A stretch of 64,000 nt of DNA from Roseateles_B flavus (GTDB lineage Bacteria > Pseudomonadota > Gammaproteobacteria > Burkholderiales > Burkholderiaceae_C). Location: contig NZ_JBDPZC010000007.1 in NCBI RefSeq assembly GCF_039872765.1, positions 309,362-373,361 of the forward strand, given 5' to 3'. Positions 7,925 to 17,030 of this stretch are shown here, piece by piece. The position numbers and the translations under genes are program-made. The notes beneath the pieces were generated by a model that saw only the letters and a program-made list of their open reading frames with translations, was not told where the DNA came from and searched no databases. Numbering within the stretch: position 1 is the stretch's first letter; each line of letters starts with the position of its first letter.

Positions 7925-9259
7925 TCAGTCCTCGTTCTTCAGCTGCGGCAGGGCGACGCCCGAGCCCGGGGTCAGCAGCCCGACCTGGCTGTAGGTCATG
8001 AGCTTGTCGCGGGTGTCGATGATGTCCAGGTTGCGCATGGTCAGCTGGCCGATGCGGTCGGCCGGCGAGAAGGGCGCGTCCTCGACCTTCTCCATCGACA
8101 GGCGCTCGGGCTTGTAGGTCAGGTTGGCGCTCTTGGTGTCCAGCAGCGAGTAGTCGTTGCCGCGGCGCAGTTCCAGTGCCACCTCGCCGGTCACGGCGCG
8201 GGCCACCCAGCGCTGGGCCGACTCGCGCAGCATGATGGCCTGCGGGTCGAACCAGCGGCCCTGGTAGAGCAGGCGGCCCAGCTTCATGCCGTTGATGCGG
8301 TACTGCTCGATGGTGTCTTCGTTGTGGATGCCGGTCACCAGGCGCTCGTAGGCGATGTGCAGCAGGGCCATGCCCGGGGCCTCGTAGATGCCGCGGCTCT
8401 TGGCCTCGATGATGCGGTTCTCGATCTGGTCGCTCATGCCCAGGCCATGGCGGCCGCCGATGCGGTTGGCTTCCAGCATCAGGGCGACGGGGTCGCTGAA
8501 CTCCTGGCCGTTGAGGGCCACGGGCATGCCTTCCTCGAAGCGCACGGTGACGGTCTCGGGCTTGATCTGGACGTCTTCACGCCAGAAGGCCACGCCCATG
8601 ATGGGGTTGACGATCTTGATGCCGGAGTCGAGGTGCTCCAGGTCCTTGGCCTCGTGGGTGGCGCCCAGCAGGTTGGAGTCGGTGGAGTAGGCCTTCTCGG
8701 CCGACATCTTGTAGGCGAAGCCGGCCTTCTGCATGAAGGCGGACATCTCGGCGCGGCCGCCCAGCTCGTCGATGAAGGTCTGGTCCAGCCAGGGCTTGTA
8801 GATCTTCAGCGAGGGGTTGGTCAGCAGCCCGTAGCGGTAGAAGCGCTCGATGTCATTGCCCTTGAAGGTGGAGCCGTCACCCCAGATGTTGACGTCGTCT
8901 TCCTTCATGGCGGCCACCAGCATGGTGCCGGTCACGGCGCGGCCGATGGGGGTGGTGTTGAAGTAGATCAGGCCGCCGGTGTGGATGTGGAAGGCGCCGC
9001 TCTGCAGGGCAGCGATGCCTTCGTGGACCAGCTGCGCGCGGCAGTCGATCAGGCGGGCGAGCTCGGCGCCGTAGGCCATGGCCTTGCGCGGGATCTCGTC
9101 GTAGTCGGGCTCGTCGGGCTGGCCGAGGTTGGCGGTGTAGGCGTAGGGAATCGCACCCTTCTGACGCATCCAGTGCAGGGCGGCGCTGGTGTCGAGGCCG
9201 CCGGAGAACGCGATGCCGACCTTTTGGCCGGCGGGGATCTGCTGAAGAATCGTGGACAT
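7925..9259 (-). CDS. argG: Argininosuccinate synthase
   Basis: ArgG joins citrulline and aspartate using ATP in arginine biosynthesis in the cytosol. The N-terminal PP-loop motif AFSGGLDTSAAL is at about residues 17-28, followed by ANLGQPDEPDYDE. The 444-residue length fits the longer, E. coli-type subfamily. It is the first gene of a tight minus-strand run with the SUOX-fold protein and the hybrid kinase. The 247-base gap to the divergent acyl-CoA ligase should hold its promoter, but I could not identify one with confidence. Confidence 0.96.
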   Translation of the reverse strand: MSTILQQIPAGQKVGIAFSGGLDTSAALHWMRQKGAIPYAYTANLGQPDEPDYDEIPRKAMAYGAELARLIDCRAQLVHEGIAALQSGAFHIHTGGLIYFNTTPIGRAVTGTMLVAAMKEDDVNIWGDGSTFKGNDIERFYRYGLLTNPSLKIYKPWLDQTFIDELGGRAEMSAFMQKAGFAYKMSAEKAYSTDSNLLGATHEAKDLEHLDSGIKIVNPIMGVAFWREDVQIKPETVTVRFEEGMPVALNGQEFSDPVALMLEANRIGGRHGLGMSDQIENRIIEAKSRGIYEAPGMALLHIAYERLVTGIHNEDTIEQYRINGMKLGRLLYQGRWFDPQAIMLRESAQRWVARAVTGEVALELRRGNDYSLLDTKSANLTYKPERLSMEKVEDAPFSPADRIGQLTMRNLDIIDTRDKLMTYSQVGLLTPGSGVALPQLKNED

Positions 9260-9506
9260 GGGTGCTTCTGGATGGGAGGTGCGCGGATGCTGCGCTCCCG
9301 GCGCACGGTCGGGAGCCTGTGGACTTGTCTGGACCGTTTATTCTCTGCGAAATCGAGGGTGAAATCAGTCACCCCGCCGGCCAATTGCTTGACGCTTGGC
9401 AGATCCAGCATTCGTGCACGGGCCAGGCTTTGTCGCCGCGGCGACAAGCCTGCCGCCCGCAGTTCGGCAAGATGCAGCAGGCGGGCCGGTGCCCGGGAGA
9501 GTCGGC

Positions 9507-11207
9507 ATGAGCGTGGCGGATCAGGTCTCGATGCACAAGGCAAAACGCTACTGGCCCCCGCGCCTGCCCCGGCAGCTGGTGCTGCCGGAAACCTCGCTGT
9601 GGTTCAACCTGGAGGTCGCCGCCCGGCGCTTTGCGTCCAAGCCGGTCACGCTGTATGGCGGCGCGTCCATGAGCTACGCACAGCTGCAGGCGCAGGCCGA
9701 GGCGCTGGCGGGCTGGTGGCAGTCCCGGGGGCTGCAGCGGGGGGACCGCATCGGGCTGTACATGCAGAACTGCCCGCAGTTCCTGGTCGCCTTCTACGCT
9801 GCCATGCGGGCCGATGCCGTGGTCGTGCCCATCAACCCGATGAACAAGGCCGAGGAGCTGGCTCATCTGCTGAGCGACTCCGGCGCGCGCGGCCTGGCGT
9901 TCGCGGCGGATCTGTCGCCCGTCGTGCAGCAGGCGCTGGCCGGCCTGGCGCAGGCTCCGGTGCTGCTGGGCCTCCATTACGCCGATGCTCTGCCGCCAGA
10001 CGGCCCTCCGCAGGACGAAGGCTTCAGCCCGGCCCTTCGCGAGTGGCTCACCGCCCGGCCGCCGCTGCCGCCGGGTGCGACGCACTGGACGGAGGCCCTG
10101 CAGGCCGCACCGCCCGCGCAGCCCGCCGTGAGTGGCCCCGACGACCTCGCCCTGCTGCCCTACACCTCGGGCACCACGGGCCTGCCCAAGGGTTGCATGC
10201 ACACGCATCGCAGCCTGATGGCCAACTGCTGCGGCGGCGGCCTGTGGGGATCGGCCTCGCCCGAGGCCGTCAGCCTGGCCGTGGTGCCCATGTTCCACAT
10301 CACCGGCCTTCTCTACGGTGTGCTCTCGCCGGTCTACTACGGCTCGACCCTGGTGCTGCTGCCGCGCTGGGACCGCGAGCTCGCCGGCCGGGCGATCTCG
10401 CGCCATGGCGTCACGCACTGGACCTGCGTGCCCACCATGATCATCGACCTCTTCGCCAGCCCCAACTACCGCAGCTTCGAGCTCGGCAGCCTGCGCTACC
10501 TCAGCGGCGGCGGCACGGCCATGCCGCAGGCGGTGGCGCAGCGCCTGCTCGACGAGTTCGGCCTGCAGTTCGCGGAGGGCTATGGCCTCACCGAGACCGC
10601 CGCCCCCACGCATGCCAACCCGCCCGAGCGAGCCAAGCTGCAGTGCCTGGGCATTCCCATCTTCGGGGTGGACTCGCGCGTGGTGGACCCGGACACCCTG
10701 CAGGAGCTGCCTCCCGGCGAGGTGGGCGAGATCATCAGCGCCGGCCCCATGCTGTTCCAGGGCTACTGGCAGCAGCCCGAGGCCACGGCGGCGGCCTTTG
10801 TCGAGATCGGGGGGCGCCGCTTCTTCCGCACCGGTGATCTCGGCCGCATGGACGAAGAGGGCTACTTCTTCCTCACCGACCGCCTGAAACGCATGATCAA
10901 TGCCAGCGGCTTCAAGGTCTGGCCCTCGGAAGTGGAGCTGCTGCTGTTCCAGCATCCCGGCGTGCAGGAGGCCTGCGTGATCGCCACCCGCGACGCCTAC
11001 CGCGGCGAGTCCGTCAAGGCCATCGTGGTGCCCCGCGCCGAGGCCCGGGGGACGCTGACGGAGGAGGCCCTCATCGCCTGGGCGCGCGAGCACATGGCGG
11101 CCTACAAGGTGCCGCGCAGCGTGGAGTTCGTGGAGGCCCTGCCCAAGTCCGGGGCGGGCAAGGTGATGTGGCGGGTGCTGCAGGCGCGCGAGAACGAAGC
11201 CCGCTGA
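9507..11207 (+). CDS. AMP-binding acyl-CoA synthetase (fatty-acid-CoA ligase family)
   Basis: The 566-residue ANL-family enzyme has the adenylation P-loop YTSGTTGLPKG, YGLTETA, RTGDLG and the C-terminal catalytic lysine in SGAGKVMW. It should activate a carboxylic acid to the acyl-adenylate and then the CoA thioester. The family resembles long-chain or aromatic acid ligases, and the substrate cannot be read from the sequence. The start at 9507 follows a GGGAGAG ribosome-binding site. An earlier in-frame start at 9396 would add low-complexity residues. It stands alone between argG (divergent) and a convergent GNAT gene. Confidence 0.9.
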   Translation: MSVADQVSMHKAKRYWPPRLPRQLVLPETSLWFNLEVAARRFASKPVTLYGGASMSYAQLQAQAEALAGWWQSRGLQRGDRIGLYMQNCPQFLVAFYAAMRADAVVVPINPMNKAEELAHLLSDSGARGLAFAADLSPVVQQALAGLAQAPVLLGLHYADALPPDGPPQDEGFSPALREWLTARPPLPPGATHWTEALQAAPPAQPAVSGPDDLALLPYTSGTTGLPKGCMHTHRSLMANCCGGGLWGSASPEAVSLAVVPMFHITGLLYGVLSPVYYGSTLVLLPRWDRELAGRAISRHGVTHWTCVPTMIIDLFASPNYRSFELGSLRYLSGGGTAMPQAVAQRLLDEFGLQFAEGYGLTETAAPTHANPPERAKLQCLGIPIFGVDSRVVDPDTLQELPPGEVGEIISAGPMLFQGYWQQPEATAAAFVEIGGRRFFRTGDLGRMDEEGYFFLTDRLKRMINASGFKVWPSEVELLLFQHPGVQEACVIATRDAYRGESVKAIVVPRAEARGTLTEEALIAWAREHMAAYKVPRSVEFVEALPKSGAGKVMWRVLQARENEAR

Positions 11208-11210
11208 CGC

Positions 11211-11260
11211 TGTTCAGGTCCCGCTCGGGTCCTGCTCAGACCCTGTTCAGACCTGACCCC
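11211..11260 (+). repeat. Short degenerate tandem repeat, CTGYTCAG units
   Basis: Just after the acyl-CoA ligase stop, CTGTTCAG, CTGCTCAG and CTGTTCAG occur at 11211, 11232 and 11243, each followed by GGTC or GACC. The last unit continues as AGACCTGACCCC, which matches 12 bases of the dispersed CAAGACCTGACCC repeat found elsewhere in the window. Confidence 0.5.
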
Positions 11261-11277
11261 GCCGGCGGTGCGCCGGC

Positions 11278-11538
11278 TCAGCCCCTGCGGCCCTGCCGGC
11301 GCAGATAGCTCGCCACATAGCTGCAGGCGGGAATCACCCGCAGCTGCTGCTCGCCGGCCCATTGCAGGCCGGCCGCGACAAGCTGGGCCGCGAGGCCCCG
11401 ACCCTGCAGGGCCGGGGGCACTCCGGTGTGGGTGAAGACCACGGCGTCGCCCTGGCGCTGGTAGTCCAGCACGCAGCGCTGACCGGGCTCGGGTTCGAGC
11501 CAGAACTGCTGCGCTGCGGTGTCGTGCCGGACGTCCAT
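11278..11538 (-). CDS. Small GNAT-fold N-acetyltransferase (YjdJ/COG2388 type)
   Basis: The 86-residue protein has the minimal acetyl-CoA-binding core GVPPALQGRGLAAQLV, as in the short COG2388 family (Gcn5-related). The strand/helix order (LDYQRQGDAVVFTHTGV, then the pyrophosphate loop) fits, as does the end around CSYVASYLRR. The substrate is unknown for the family. The gene follows the prolyl oligopeptidase by 15 bases on the same strand and is probably co-transcribed. Confidence 0.8.
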   Translation of the reverse strand: MDVRHDTAAQQFWLEPEPGQRCVLDYQRQGDAVVFTHTGVPPALQGRGLAAQLVAAGLQWAGEQQLRVIPACSYVASYLRRQGRRG

Positions 11539-11553
11539 GGTCTTGCGTGGGCT

Positions 11554-13716
11554 TCAGCGGCCCAGTTGCTGCCAGAGGTAGCTGTACTCCAGGGCCTGCA
11601 GCGTGGCGCGCTGCTCGTTGTCAGCGGCACCGCCGTGACCGCCCTCGGTGTTCTCGTAGTAGTAGACCTCGTGACCCAGCTCGGTCATGCGGGCGACCAT
11701 CTTGCGGGCATGGCCGGGGTGGACCCGGTCGTCGCGCGTCGAGGTGGTGAAGAAGACCTTGGGGTAGGTCTTGTCCTTGCTGACGTTGTGGTACGGGCTG
11801 TACTGGCGGATCACTTCCCAGTCCTTGGCATCGTCCGGGTTGCCGTACTCGGCCATCCAGGAGGCGCCGGCCAGCAGCTTGTGGAAGCGGCGCATGTCCA
11901 GCAGGGGGACCTGGCAGACCACGGCATTGAAGAGGTCCGGGCGCTGCGTGAAGGTGGCGCCCATCAGCAGGCCGCCGTTGCTGCCGCCCATGATGCCCAG
12001 ATGGCGGGGCGAGGTGATCTTCGCCTTCACCAGGTCCTCGGCCACGGCGATGAAGTCCTCGTAGCTGCGTTGCTTGTTGGCCTTGATGGCGGCCTGGTGC
12101 CAGGCCGGGCCGAACTCGCCGCCGCCGCGGATGTTGGCCAGCACGTAGACGCCGCCCCGGCTCAGCCAGGCGCGGCCGCGACCACCGGAGTAGCCCGGCT
12201 GCAGCGAGACCTCGAAGCCGCCGTAGCCGTACAGCAGCGTGGGGTTGCTGCCGTCCGCCGTGGCGCCCTTGGGCCAGATCACGAAGTAGGGCACGCGGGT
12301 GCCGTCCTTGCTGATGGCGAAGCGCTGCTCGGCGCGCAGCCCGGCCGCGTCAAACTGGGCCTGGCGGGACTTCAGCACCTGGCGCTCGTCGCTGCCGGTG
12401 CGGGCCAGGAAGAGGGTGTCGGGCGTGAGGAAGTCGGTGTAGTAGAGGAAGTAGCGCTCGGCCAGCTCGTCCTTGGGCAGCTCGCTGTCGTACAGCGCGC
12501 CGGTGTGCAGGGCGCCGGGGAAGGGCGCCTTGACCTCGCGGTGCTGCGGAGCCTGGGCCTTGCTGAAGTCCCACTCCTCGAGCTTGCTGGCGACCTGGTC
12601 GATGACCGACAGCAGCACGCGGCTGCGGGTCAGGCTGTAGCCCGACAGCGAGCGCGTGGCCGTGGGCTGGAAGAGCACCTTGAACTTGCGCTCACCGCGC
12701 TGGTAGGCCTTGAGGTCGGTGATCAGCAGGGAGCCGCTCTTGAATGTGCCGCCGGCGACGGTCCAGTCATTGCGCGGCTTGAGCAGCATCCAGGGGCCCC
12801 AGAAGCCGGACTCGACATCGTCCGGAATCTCCAGCTTCACCAGCTTGCCACCCTGCAGCAGGAAGCTGCTGCTGGTGTAGAAGTCCAGGGCGCGCTGGAA
12901 GAGCACGCGCTGGTGGCCCGGCGTGCGGTCCACCAGCACGCTGGCGGCCACGTCCTTGGCCTCGCCCTCGAAGACGGTCCGCGCGTCGCTCAGGGGCGTG
13001 CCGCGCTTCCATTGCTTGATGACGCGGGGATAGCCGGAGTCCGTCAGGCTGCCGGGGCCGAAGTCGGTGCCCACGAAGAGGGTGTTCTCGTCCAGCCAGG
13101 TCAGCTGGCTCTTGGCCTCGGGCAGCGCGAAGCCACCCTTGATGAACTGCTTGGTGACGGTGTCGAACTCGCGGCTGACCTGGGCGTCCGAACCGCCGCG
13201 CGAGAGGTTGACCATGCAGCGGCGGTAGCTGGGGCCCAGGCACTGCGCGCCGTGGAAGACCCAGCTCTCACCTTCGGCGGCGCCCAGGGCGTCGAGGTCC
13301 AGCACCGTTTCCCAGGCGGGATCGGCCTTCTGGTACTCGGCCAGCGTGGTGCGGCGCCACAGGCCGCGCTTGTGCTGCTCGTCCTGCCAGAGGTTGTAGA
13401 GGAAGCCGCCCATGCGGCTCACGCCCGGAATGCGGTCGCGCGCATTGAGCACGCCCAGCAGGTCCTGGCGGATGGGGTTGAACTCGGGCCGTGCCTTGAG
13501 CACCTTGAAGCTGGCCTCGTTGCGTTCCTTGACCCAGGCGAGCGGCTTCTCGCCCAGCACCTCTTCCAGCCACTGGTGGGGGTCGGCGGGTTCAGGGGCG
13601 CTGGCCGCCTCGGCGGCATGCAGCGCACCCGGCAGCAGGGCGGCGGCAAGGCTCACGGCGGCTCCCAGGGTGGTCAGTTGGCGGCGCTTCAGGCGCAGCA
13701 GGTCCAAGGTCTTCAT
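11554..13716 (-). CDS. Exported prolyl oligopeptidase-family serine peptidase (S9)
   Basis: The 720-residue protein has a signal peptide (twin-basic KRRQ start, hydrophobic stretch, AHA-type cleavage near residue 34). A beta-propeller-like N-terminal domain opens with ADPHQWLEEVLGE, the usual start of S9A enzymes, and is followed by an alpha/beta-hydrolase domain. The catalytic triad is visible: Ser-579 in GGSNGG, Asp-662 or Asp-663 in TRDDRVHPGH, and His-694 in EGGHGG. It should cleave short proline-containing peptides in the periplasm or outside the cell. The substrate range is not predictable. Confidence 0.92.
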   Translation of the reverse strand: MKTLDLLRLKRRQLTTLGAAVSLAAALLPGALHAAEAASAPEPADPHQWLEEVLGEKPLAWVKERNEASFKVLKARPEFNPIRQDLLGVLNARDRIPGVSRMGGFLYNLWQDEQHKRGLWRRTTLAEYQKADPAWETVLDLDALGAAEGESWVFHGAQCLGPSYRRCMVNLSRGGSDAQVSREFDTVTKQFIKGGFALPEAKSQLTWLDENTLFVGTDFGPGSLTDSGYPRVIKQWKRGTPLSDARTVFEGEAKDVAASVLVDRTPGHQRVLFQRALDFYTSSSFLLQGGKLVKLEIPDDVESGFWGPWMLLKPRNDWTVAGGTFKSGSLLITDLKAYQRGERKFKVLFQPTATRSLSGYSLTRSRVLLSVIDQVASKLEEWDFSKAQAPQHREVKAPFPGALHTGALYDSELPKDELAERYFLYYTDFLTPDTLFLARTGSDERQVLKSRQAQFDAAGLRAEQRFAISKDGTRVPYFVIWPKGATADGSNPTLLYGYGGFEVSLQPGYSGGRGRAWLSRGGVYVLANIRGGGEFGPAWHQAAIKANKQRSYEDFIAVAEDLVKAKITSPRHLGIMGGSNGGLLMGATFTQRPDLFNAVVCQVPLLDMRRFHKLLAGASWMAEYGNPDDAKDWEVIRQYSPYHNVSKDKTYPKVFFTTSTRDDRVHPGHARKMVARMTELGHEVYYYENTEGGHGGAADNEQRATLQALEYSYLWQQLGR

Positions 13717-13775
13717 CGCTTCTCCGGCATTGTTGTTCGGGCCGCCCTCCTGGCAGCCGGGCCGGAGTCTAGCCC

Positions 13776-14336
13776 TCAGGCCGTAGGGTGCTTAAGGGCA
13801 TGGGGGTGAATCTCCAATTGACGCGAAGGCGTGGAGACGTATACCTGCCCGTCCTGGATGCTGATCTGTAGCTGCATGCTGCGTTCGGCGAAGGCGGCCA
13901 GGGCCTGCGTCTCCTCGGCGCTGATCTGCCAGACCGCCAGCTTCGGTGCCCGCGTGAGCTTGCTCTCGATGCCGGCCCACCAGATCGGCGTGCTGGCCGC
14001 ATAGCAATAGAGGGTGACGCGTTCGGCGCGACCATGGGCCTTCATGAGGCGGCGCTCGTCGGGTTGGCCGAGGTCGATCCAGTGCACCACTTCGCCGGTC
14101 AGGTCCAGCTGCCACAGGTCGGGGTCGTCGACCTCGGACAGGCCCTTGGTGAACTCCAGCCGGCCGCGCATCTCGTCCGCCGGCACGTTCAGGGCATAGG
14201 CCAGCACGCGCAGCATCATGCGCTCGTCGGTCTCGCTGGGATGCTTGGCGATGGTGAGGTGGTGCTCGCCGTAGACATGGCGGTCCATGTCGGCGATGTT
14301 GAGCAGGGCCTTGTAGATGGTTGCCTTGAGTGCCAT
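13776..14336 (-). CDS. yaeQ: YaeQ family protein
   Basis: The 186-residue protein beginning MALKATIYKALLNIADMDRH matches the YaeQ family end to end. YaeQ has a restriction-endonuclease-like (PD-(D/E)XK) fold. The E. coli protein was once proposed to substitute for RfaH, which was later disputed, so the function is unknown. The longer reading frame upstream of 14336 is not conserved and is excluded. It is monocistronic, diverging from the coiled-coil gene at 14518. Confidence 0.92.
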   Translation of the reverse strand: MALKATIYKALLNIADMDRHVYGEHHLTIAKHPSETDERMMLRVLAYALNVPADEMRGRLEFTKGLSEVDDPDLWQLDLTGEVVHWIDLGQPDERRLMKAHGRAERVTLYCYAASTPIWWAGIESKLTRAPKLAVWQISAEETQALAAFAERSMQLQISIQDGQVYVSTPSRQLEIHPHALKHPTA

Positions 14337-14517
14337 GGGGAAATCTCGAGAGGGGCAGCGCCGCGGGGCCTGCCTCGGGGTTTGGGGTTTCGCGGGCGAT
14401 CGCGGGCGAAAGGGGCGGATTATCCCCGGCCAGGCGTGGCGGCGGCTCGTGGCATGATTCCGGCTTTGCGCCAGCCGGCGCGTCCTTTGCTGTACTTCAG
14501 CATCAGCCCGTACTGCC

Positions 14518-15192
14518 ATGAAACGAATCCTCCTCTCCGTCTGCCTGGCCGCCCTCCTGCCGGTCCTGGCCTCCGCCCAGACCGTCAATCCCAATGCCAA
14601 GGTCGACCCCAAGAACAACAAGGTCAGCCGCCCGGTGGTGGACAAGCCCAAGCAGAAGCTGATGACGCGCGACGAGCTGCGTGCCTGCCTCAACAAGCAG
14701 GCCAGCAACGACGCCGAGGCCAAGGCCGTGCTGGCCGCTGAGGCCGACTACAAGAAGGAGCGCGAGCGCCTGATGAGCGAGAAGGAGCAGCTCACCAAGG
14801 AAGGCGAGGCCATCGACGCCAACGCCAGCGCCATCAAGGCCGAGCAGGCCGAGCTGATCAAGTCCAACGAGGAACTGAAGGTCAAGCTGCCCGAGATGAG
14901 CCGCGGCGAACAGAAGGCTGCCATTGACGGCTACAACGCCCGTGCCAAGGCCAATGACGCCAAGATCGAGGCCCACAACAAGAACAAGGACGAGTACATG
15001 GCCAAGGCCAAGGCCTTCGACGCCGCCATCGAGAAGTTCAACAAGACCGGCAAGGATCTCGAGACCCGCAGCCTGGACCACCTCGACGCCGTCGACGGCT
15101 GGAAGAAGGCCTGTGGCAACAAGGCCTATGACGAGGCCGACGAGATCGCGATCAAGAAGGAACAGGCCGCCGCTGCGGCTGCCGGCAAGTAA
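14518..15192 (+). CDS. Exported coiled-coil protein of unknown function
   Basis: The 224-residue product has a signal peptide (MKRILLSVCLAALLPVLASA, cleavage after residue 20). The mature domain is rich in Lys, Glu and Ala with heptad-like patterns (about residues 65-185) and is predicted to be mostly coiled coil. Two cysteines, in LRACLNKQ and KKACGNK, flank the coil and could form a disulfide that closes a helical hairpin. I do not recognise a family beyond uncharacterised periplasmic proteins. A strong terminator follows 18 bases after the stop, so it is probably a single-gene unit. Confidence 0.75.
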   Translation: MKRILLSVCLAALLPVLASAQTVNPNAKVDPKNNKVSRPVVDKPKQKLMTRDELRACLNKQASNDAEAKAVLAAEADYKKERERLMSEKEQLTKEGEAIDANASAIKAEQAELIKSNEELKVKLPEMSRGEQKAAIDGYNARAKANDAKIEAHNKNKDEYMAKAKAFDAAIEKFNKTGKDLETRSLDHLDAVDGWKKACGNKAYDEADEIAIKKEQAAAAAAGK

Positions 15193-15209
15193 GCCAGCCC
15201 GCCAGGAAC

Positions 15210-15244
15210 AAGGCGCCGACCCTCGCGGGTGCGGCGCCTTTTTT
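15210..15244 (+). terminator. Intrinsic terminator of the coiled-coil gene
   Basis: AAGGCGCCG, CCC, a short loop, GGG and CGGCGCCTT form a long GC-rich hairpin followed by TTTT. It starts 18 bases after the stop at 15192. Confidence 0.85.
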
Positions 15245-15260
15245 CATGAGGCCGTGGCGC

Positions 15261-15683
15261 TCAGCGCGCGCCGTAGAAGCGGTCCAGCCCGGCCAGGAAG
15301 ATCTTGAAGTCGATGGGCTTGGTCCAGTAGTCGGCAAAGCCTGCCTCGGTGGCCCGGCGCACATCCTCGGGCATGGCATTGGCCGACAGCGCCACGCACG
15401 GAATGGTCGCCGTCGAGGCGCCGGCGCGCAGGGCCTGCAGCAGCTGGTGGCCGTCGCCATCGGGCAGCTGCATGTCCACCAGAATGAGGCGAGGCTGGAG
15501 TTTTGCGGCCTGCTGTAGCCCCTCGGCCACGGTCTCGGCGCCGAACAGGGTGATGCCGCCGCGCTTGTTGACCAGCTCCTCGACGATCAGCATGTTGATG
15601 GGGTTGTCCTCGACATAGAGCAGGCGAGGCAACTCGCTGGCAGCAGCATCGGGAGCGGAGTCGGGCATCATCGAGGCGGTCAT
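15261..15683 (-). CDS. Stand-alone CheY-like response regulator
   Basis: The 140-residue protein is a single receiver domain with the acidic pair in YVEDN, phospho-acceptor Asp-70 in LVDMQLPDG, the Thr/Ser position in ALSAN and the lysine in WTKPID. It has no output domain, so it should act by protein contact or as a phosphorelay intermediate. Receivers of this type resemble those in hybrid kinases, and the hybrid kinase at 5117-7369 is one possible partner, but nothing links them directly. The start at 15683 is preferred over 15701. It converges on the coiled-coil gene. Confidence 0.88.
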   Translation of the reverse strand: MTASMMPDSAPDAAASELPRLLYVEDNPINMLIVEELVNKRGGITLFGAETVAEGLQQAAKLQPRLILVDMQLPDGDGHQLLQALRAGASTATIPCVALSANAMPEDVRRATEAGFADYWTKPIDFKIFLAGLDRFYGAR

Positions 15684-15824
15684 GGTGTTACGTTTCCGCA
15701 TTGTGGGCCCGGCATGGCACTATCTTGACCCAGGGCAAGACCTGGCCCCCGGGAATCGGGGACACCATGCAGGACCGGTCCCGGGGGCCGGCCGTGGCAG
15801 CATCACAGCAGCGAGGTCTCAGCA

Positions 15825-16889
15825 ATGCATATCGGGATTCTGACAGGTGGCGGGGACTGCCCCGGACTCAACGCGGTGATCCGCGCGGTCACGCTGGCTC
15901 TCATCGAACGCTGCGGTGCCACGGTCACCGGCATCGAGCGCGGCTTCCTGGGCCTGCTGGATGGCCGCTGCCGCTCACTGGACGCGCCCACCGTGCGCGG
16001 CCTGATCGCCGAGGGCGGCACCATCCTGGGCACCCACAACCGGGCCGACCCCTTTCACTACTTCGGCGCCGGCGGCGCCGACTGCTCCGGCCATGCGCTG
16101 GACTTCCTGGGGCGCCAGAACATCGACGCGCTCGTGGTCATCGGTGGCGACGGCACCATGACCATCGCGGAGCGCTTCGCCCGCCTGGGCGTGCCGGTCG
16201 TGGGCGTGCCCAAGACCATCGACAACGACCTGATGCTCAACGAGCGCAGCTTCGGCTTCGACTCCGCCGTCACGGTGGTCAGCGAGGCCCTGGGCCGGCT
16301 TCAGACCACGGCGCGCAGCCATGGCCGGCTGATGATCGTCGAGACCATGGGCCGCTACGCCGGCTGGATCGCGCTGGAGGGCGGCCTGGCGGGCGGCGCG
16401 GACGCCATCCTGATCCCGGAGCAGAGCTACCAGCTCGACCACCTCGCCGCCTTTGCGCGCCAGCGCGCCCACGAGCAGGGCTTTGCCTTGCTGTGCGTGG
16501 CCGAAGGCGCCAAGGCTCTGGGCGGCGAATGGGTGATCCAGCGCCAGCTCGACGACAGCCCGGACCCGCTGCGTCTGGGCGGCATCGGCCAGCGGCTGAT
16601 GGGGGACCTGGAAGCCCAGCTGGGCAGCGAGGTGGAGATCCGCTGCACCCTGCTGGGCCACCTGCAGCGCGGCGGTTCGCCCACGGCTTTTGACCGGGTG
16701 CTCGCCACCCGCTTCGGCGTGGCGGCGGCCGGCCTGGTGATGCGCGGGCAGTTCGGCCGCATGGTGGCCCTGCAGGGCGACCGCTGCGTGGATGTGGGCC
16801 TGGGCGAGGTGGCGGGCCAGAACCGCTGCGTGCCCCTGGACCACGAGCGCCTGCAGGTGGCTCGGGAGCTGGGCGTCTTCCTAGGGTAA
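15825..16889 (+). CDS. pfkA: 6-phosphofructokinase
   Basis: The 354-residue enzyme has TGGGDCPGLNAVIR at 7-20, GGDGTM at 107-112, PKTIDNDL at 129-136 with catalytic Asp-133, ETMGRYAGW and GHLQRGGSP. It phosphorylates fructose-6-phosphate. The residues that separate ATP from pyrophosphate enzymes are mixed: Gly-110 in GGDG (ATP-like) and Lys-130 in PKTIDND (typical of PPi and of some group III or plant-type ATP enzymes). The phosphoryl donor is therefore most likely ATP but is not certain. The start follows GCGAGG. It is isolated, with no glycolytic neighbours. Confidence 0.92.
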   Translation: MHIGILTGGGDCPGLNAVIRAVTLALIERCGATVTGIERGFLGLLDGRCRSLDAPTVRGLIAEGGTILGTHNRADPFHYFGAGGADCSGHALDFLGRQNIDALVVIGGDGTMTIAERFARLGVPVVGVPKTIDNDLMLNERSFGFDSAVTVVSEALGRLQTTARSHGRLMIVETMGRYAGWIALEGGLAGGADAILIPEQSYQLDHLAAFARQRAHEQGFALLCVAEGAKALGGEWVIQRQLDDSPDPLRLGGIGQRLMGDLEAQLGSEVEIRCTLLGHLQRGGSPTAFDRVLATRFGVAAAGLVMRGQFGRMVALQGDRCVDVGLGEVAGQNRCVPLDHERLQVARELGVFLG

Positions 16890-17030
16890 ACCCGTTCATC
16901 GGCCGTCGCTGCAGTTCATCGCGGCTGATCGGCAACCCGTCCCGCGCGGCTTGGAAGGCCGGGGCCGGCTGGGCACAGTGCGTCCATCGCAGACCAGAAA
17001 GCACTTGCCCGCTTGCCCCAGGAGGTTCCC

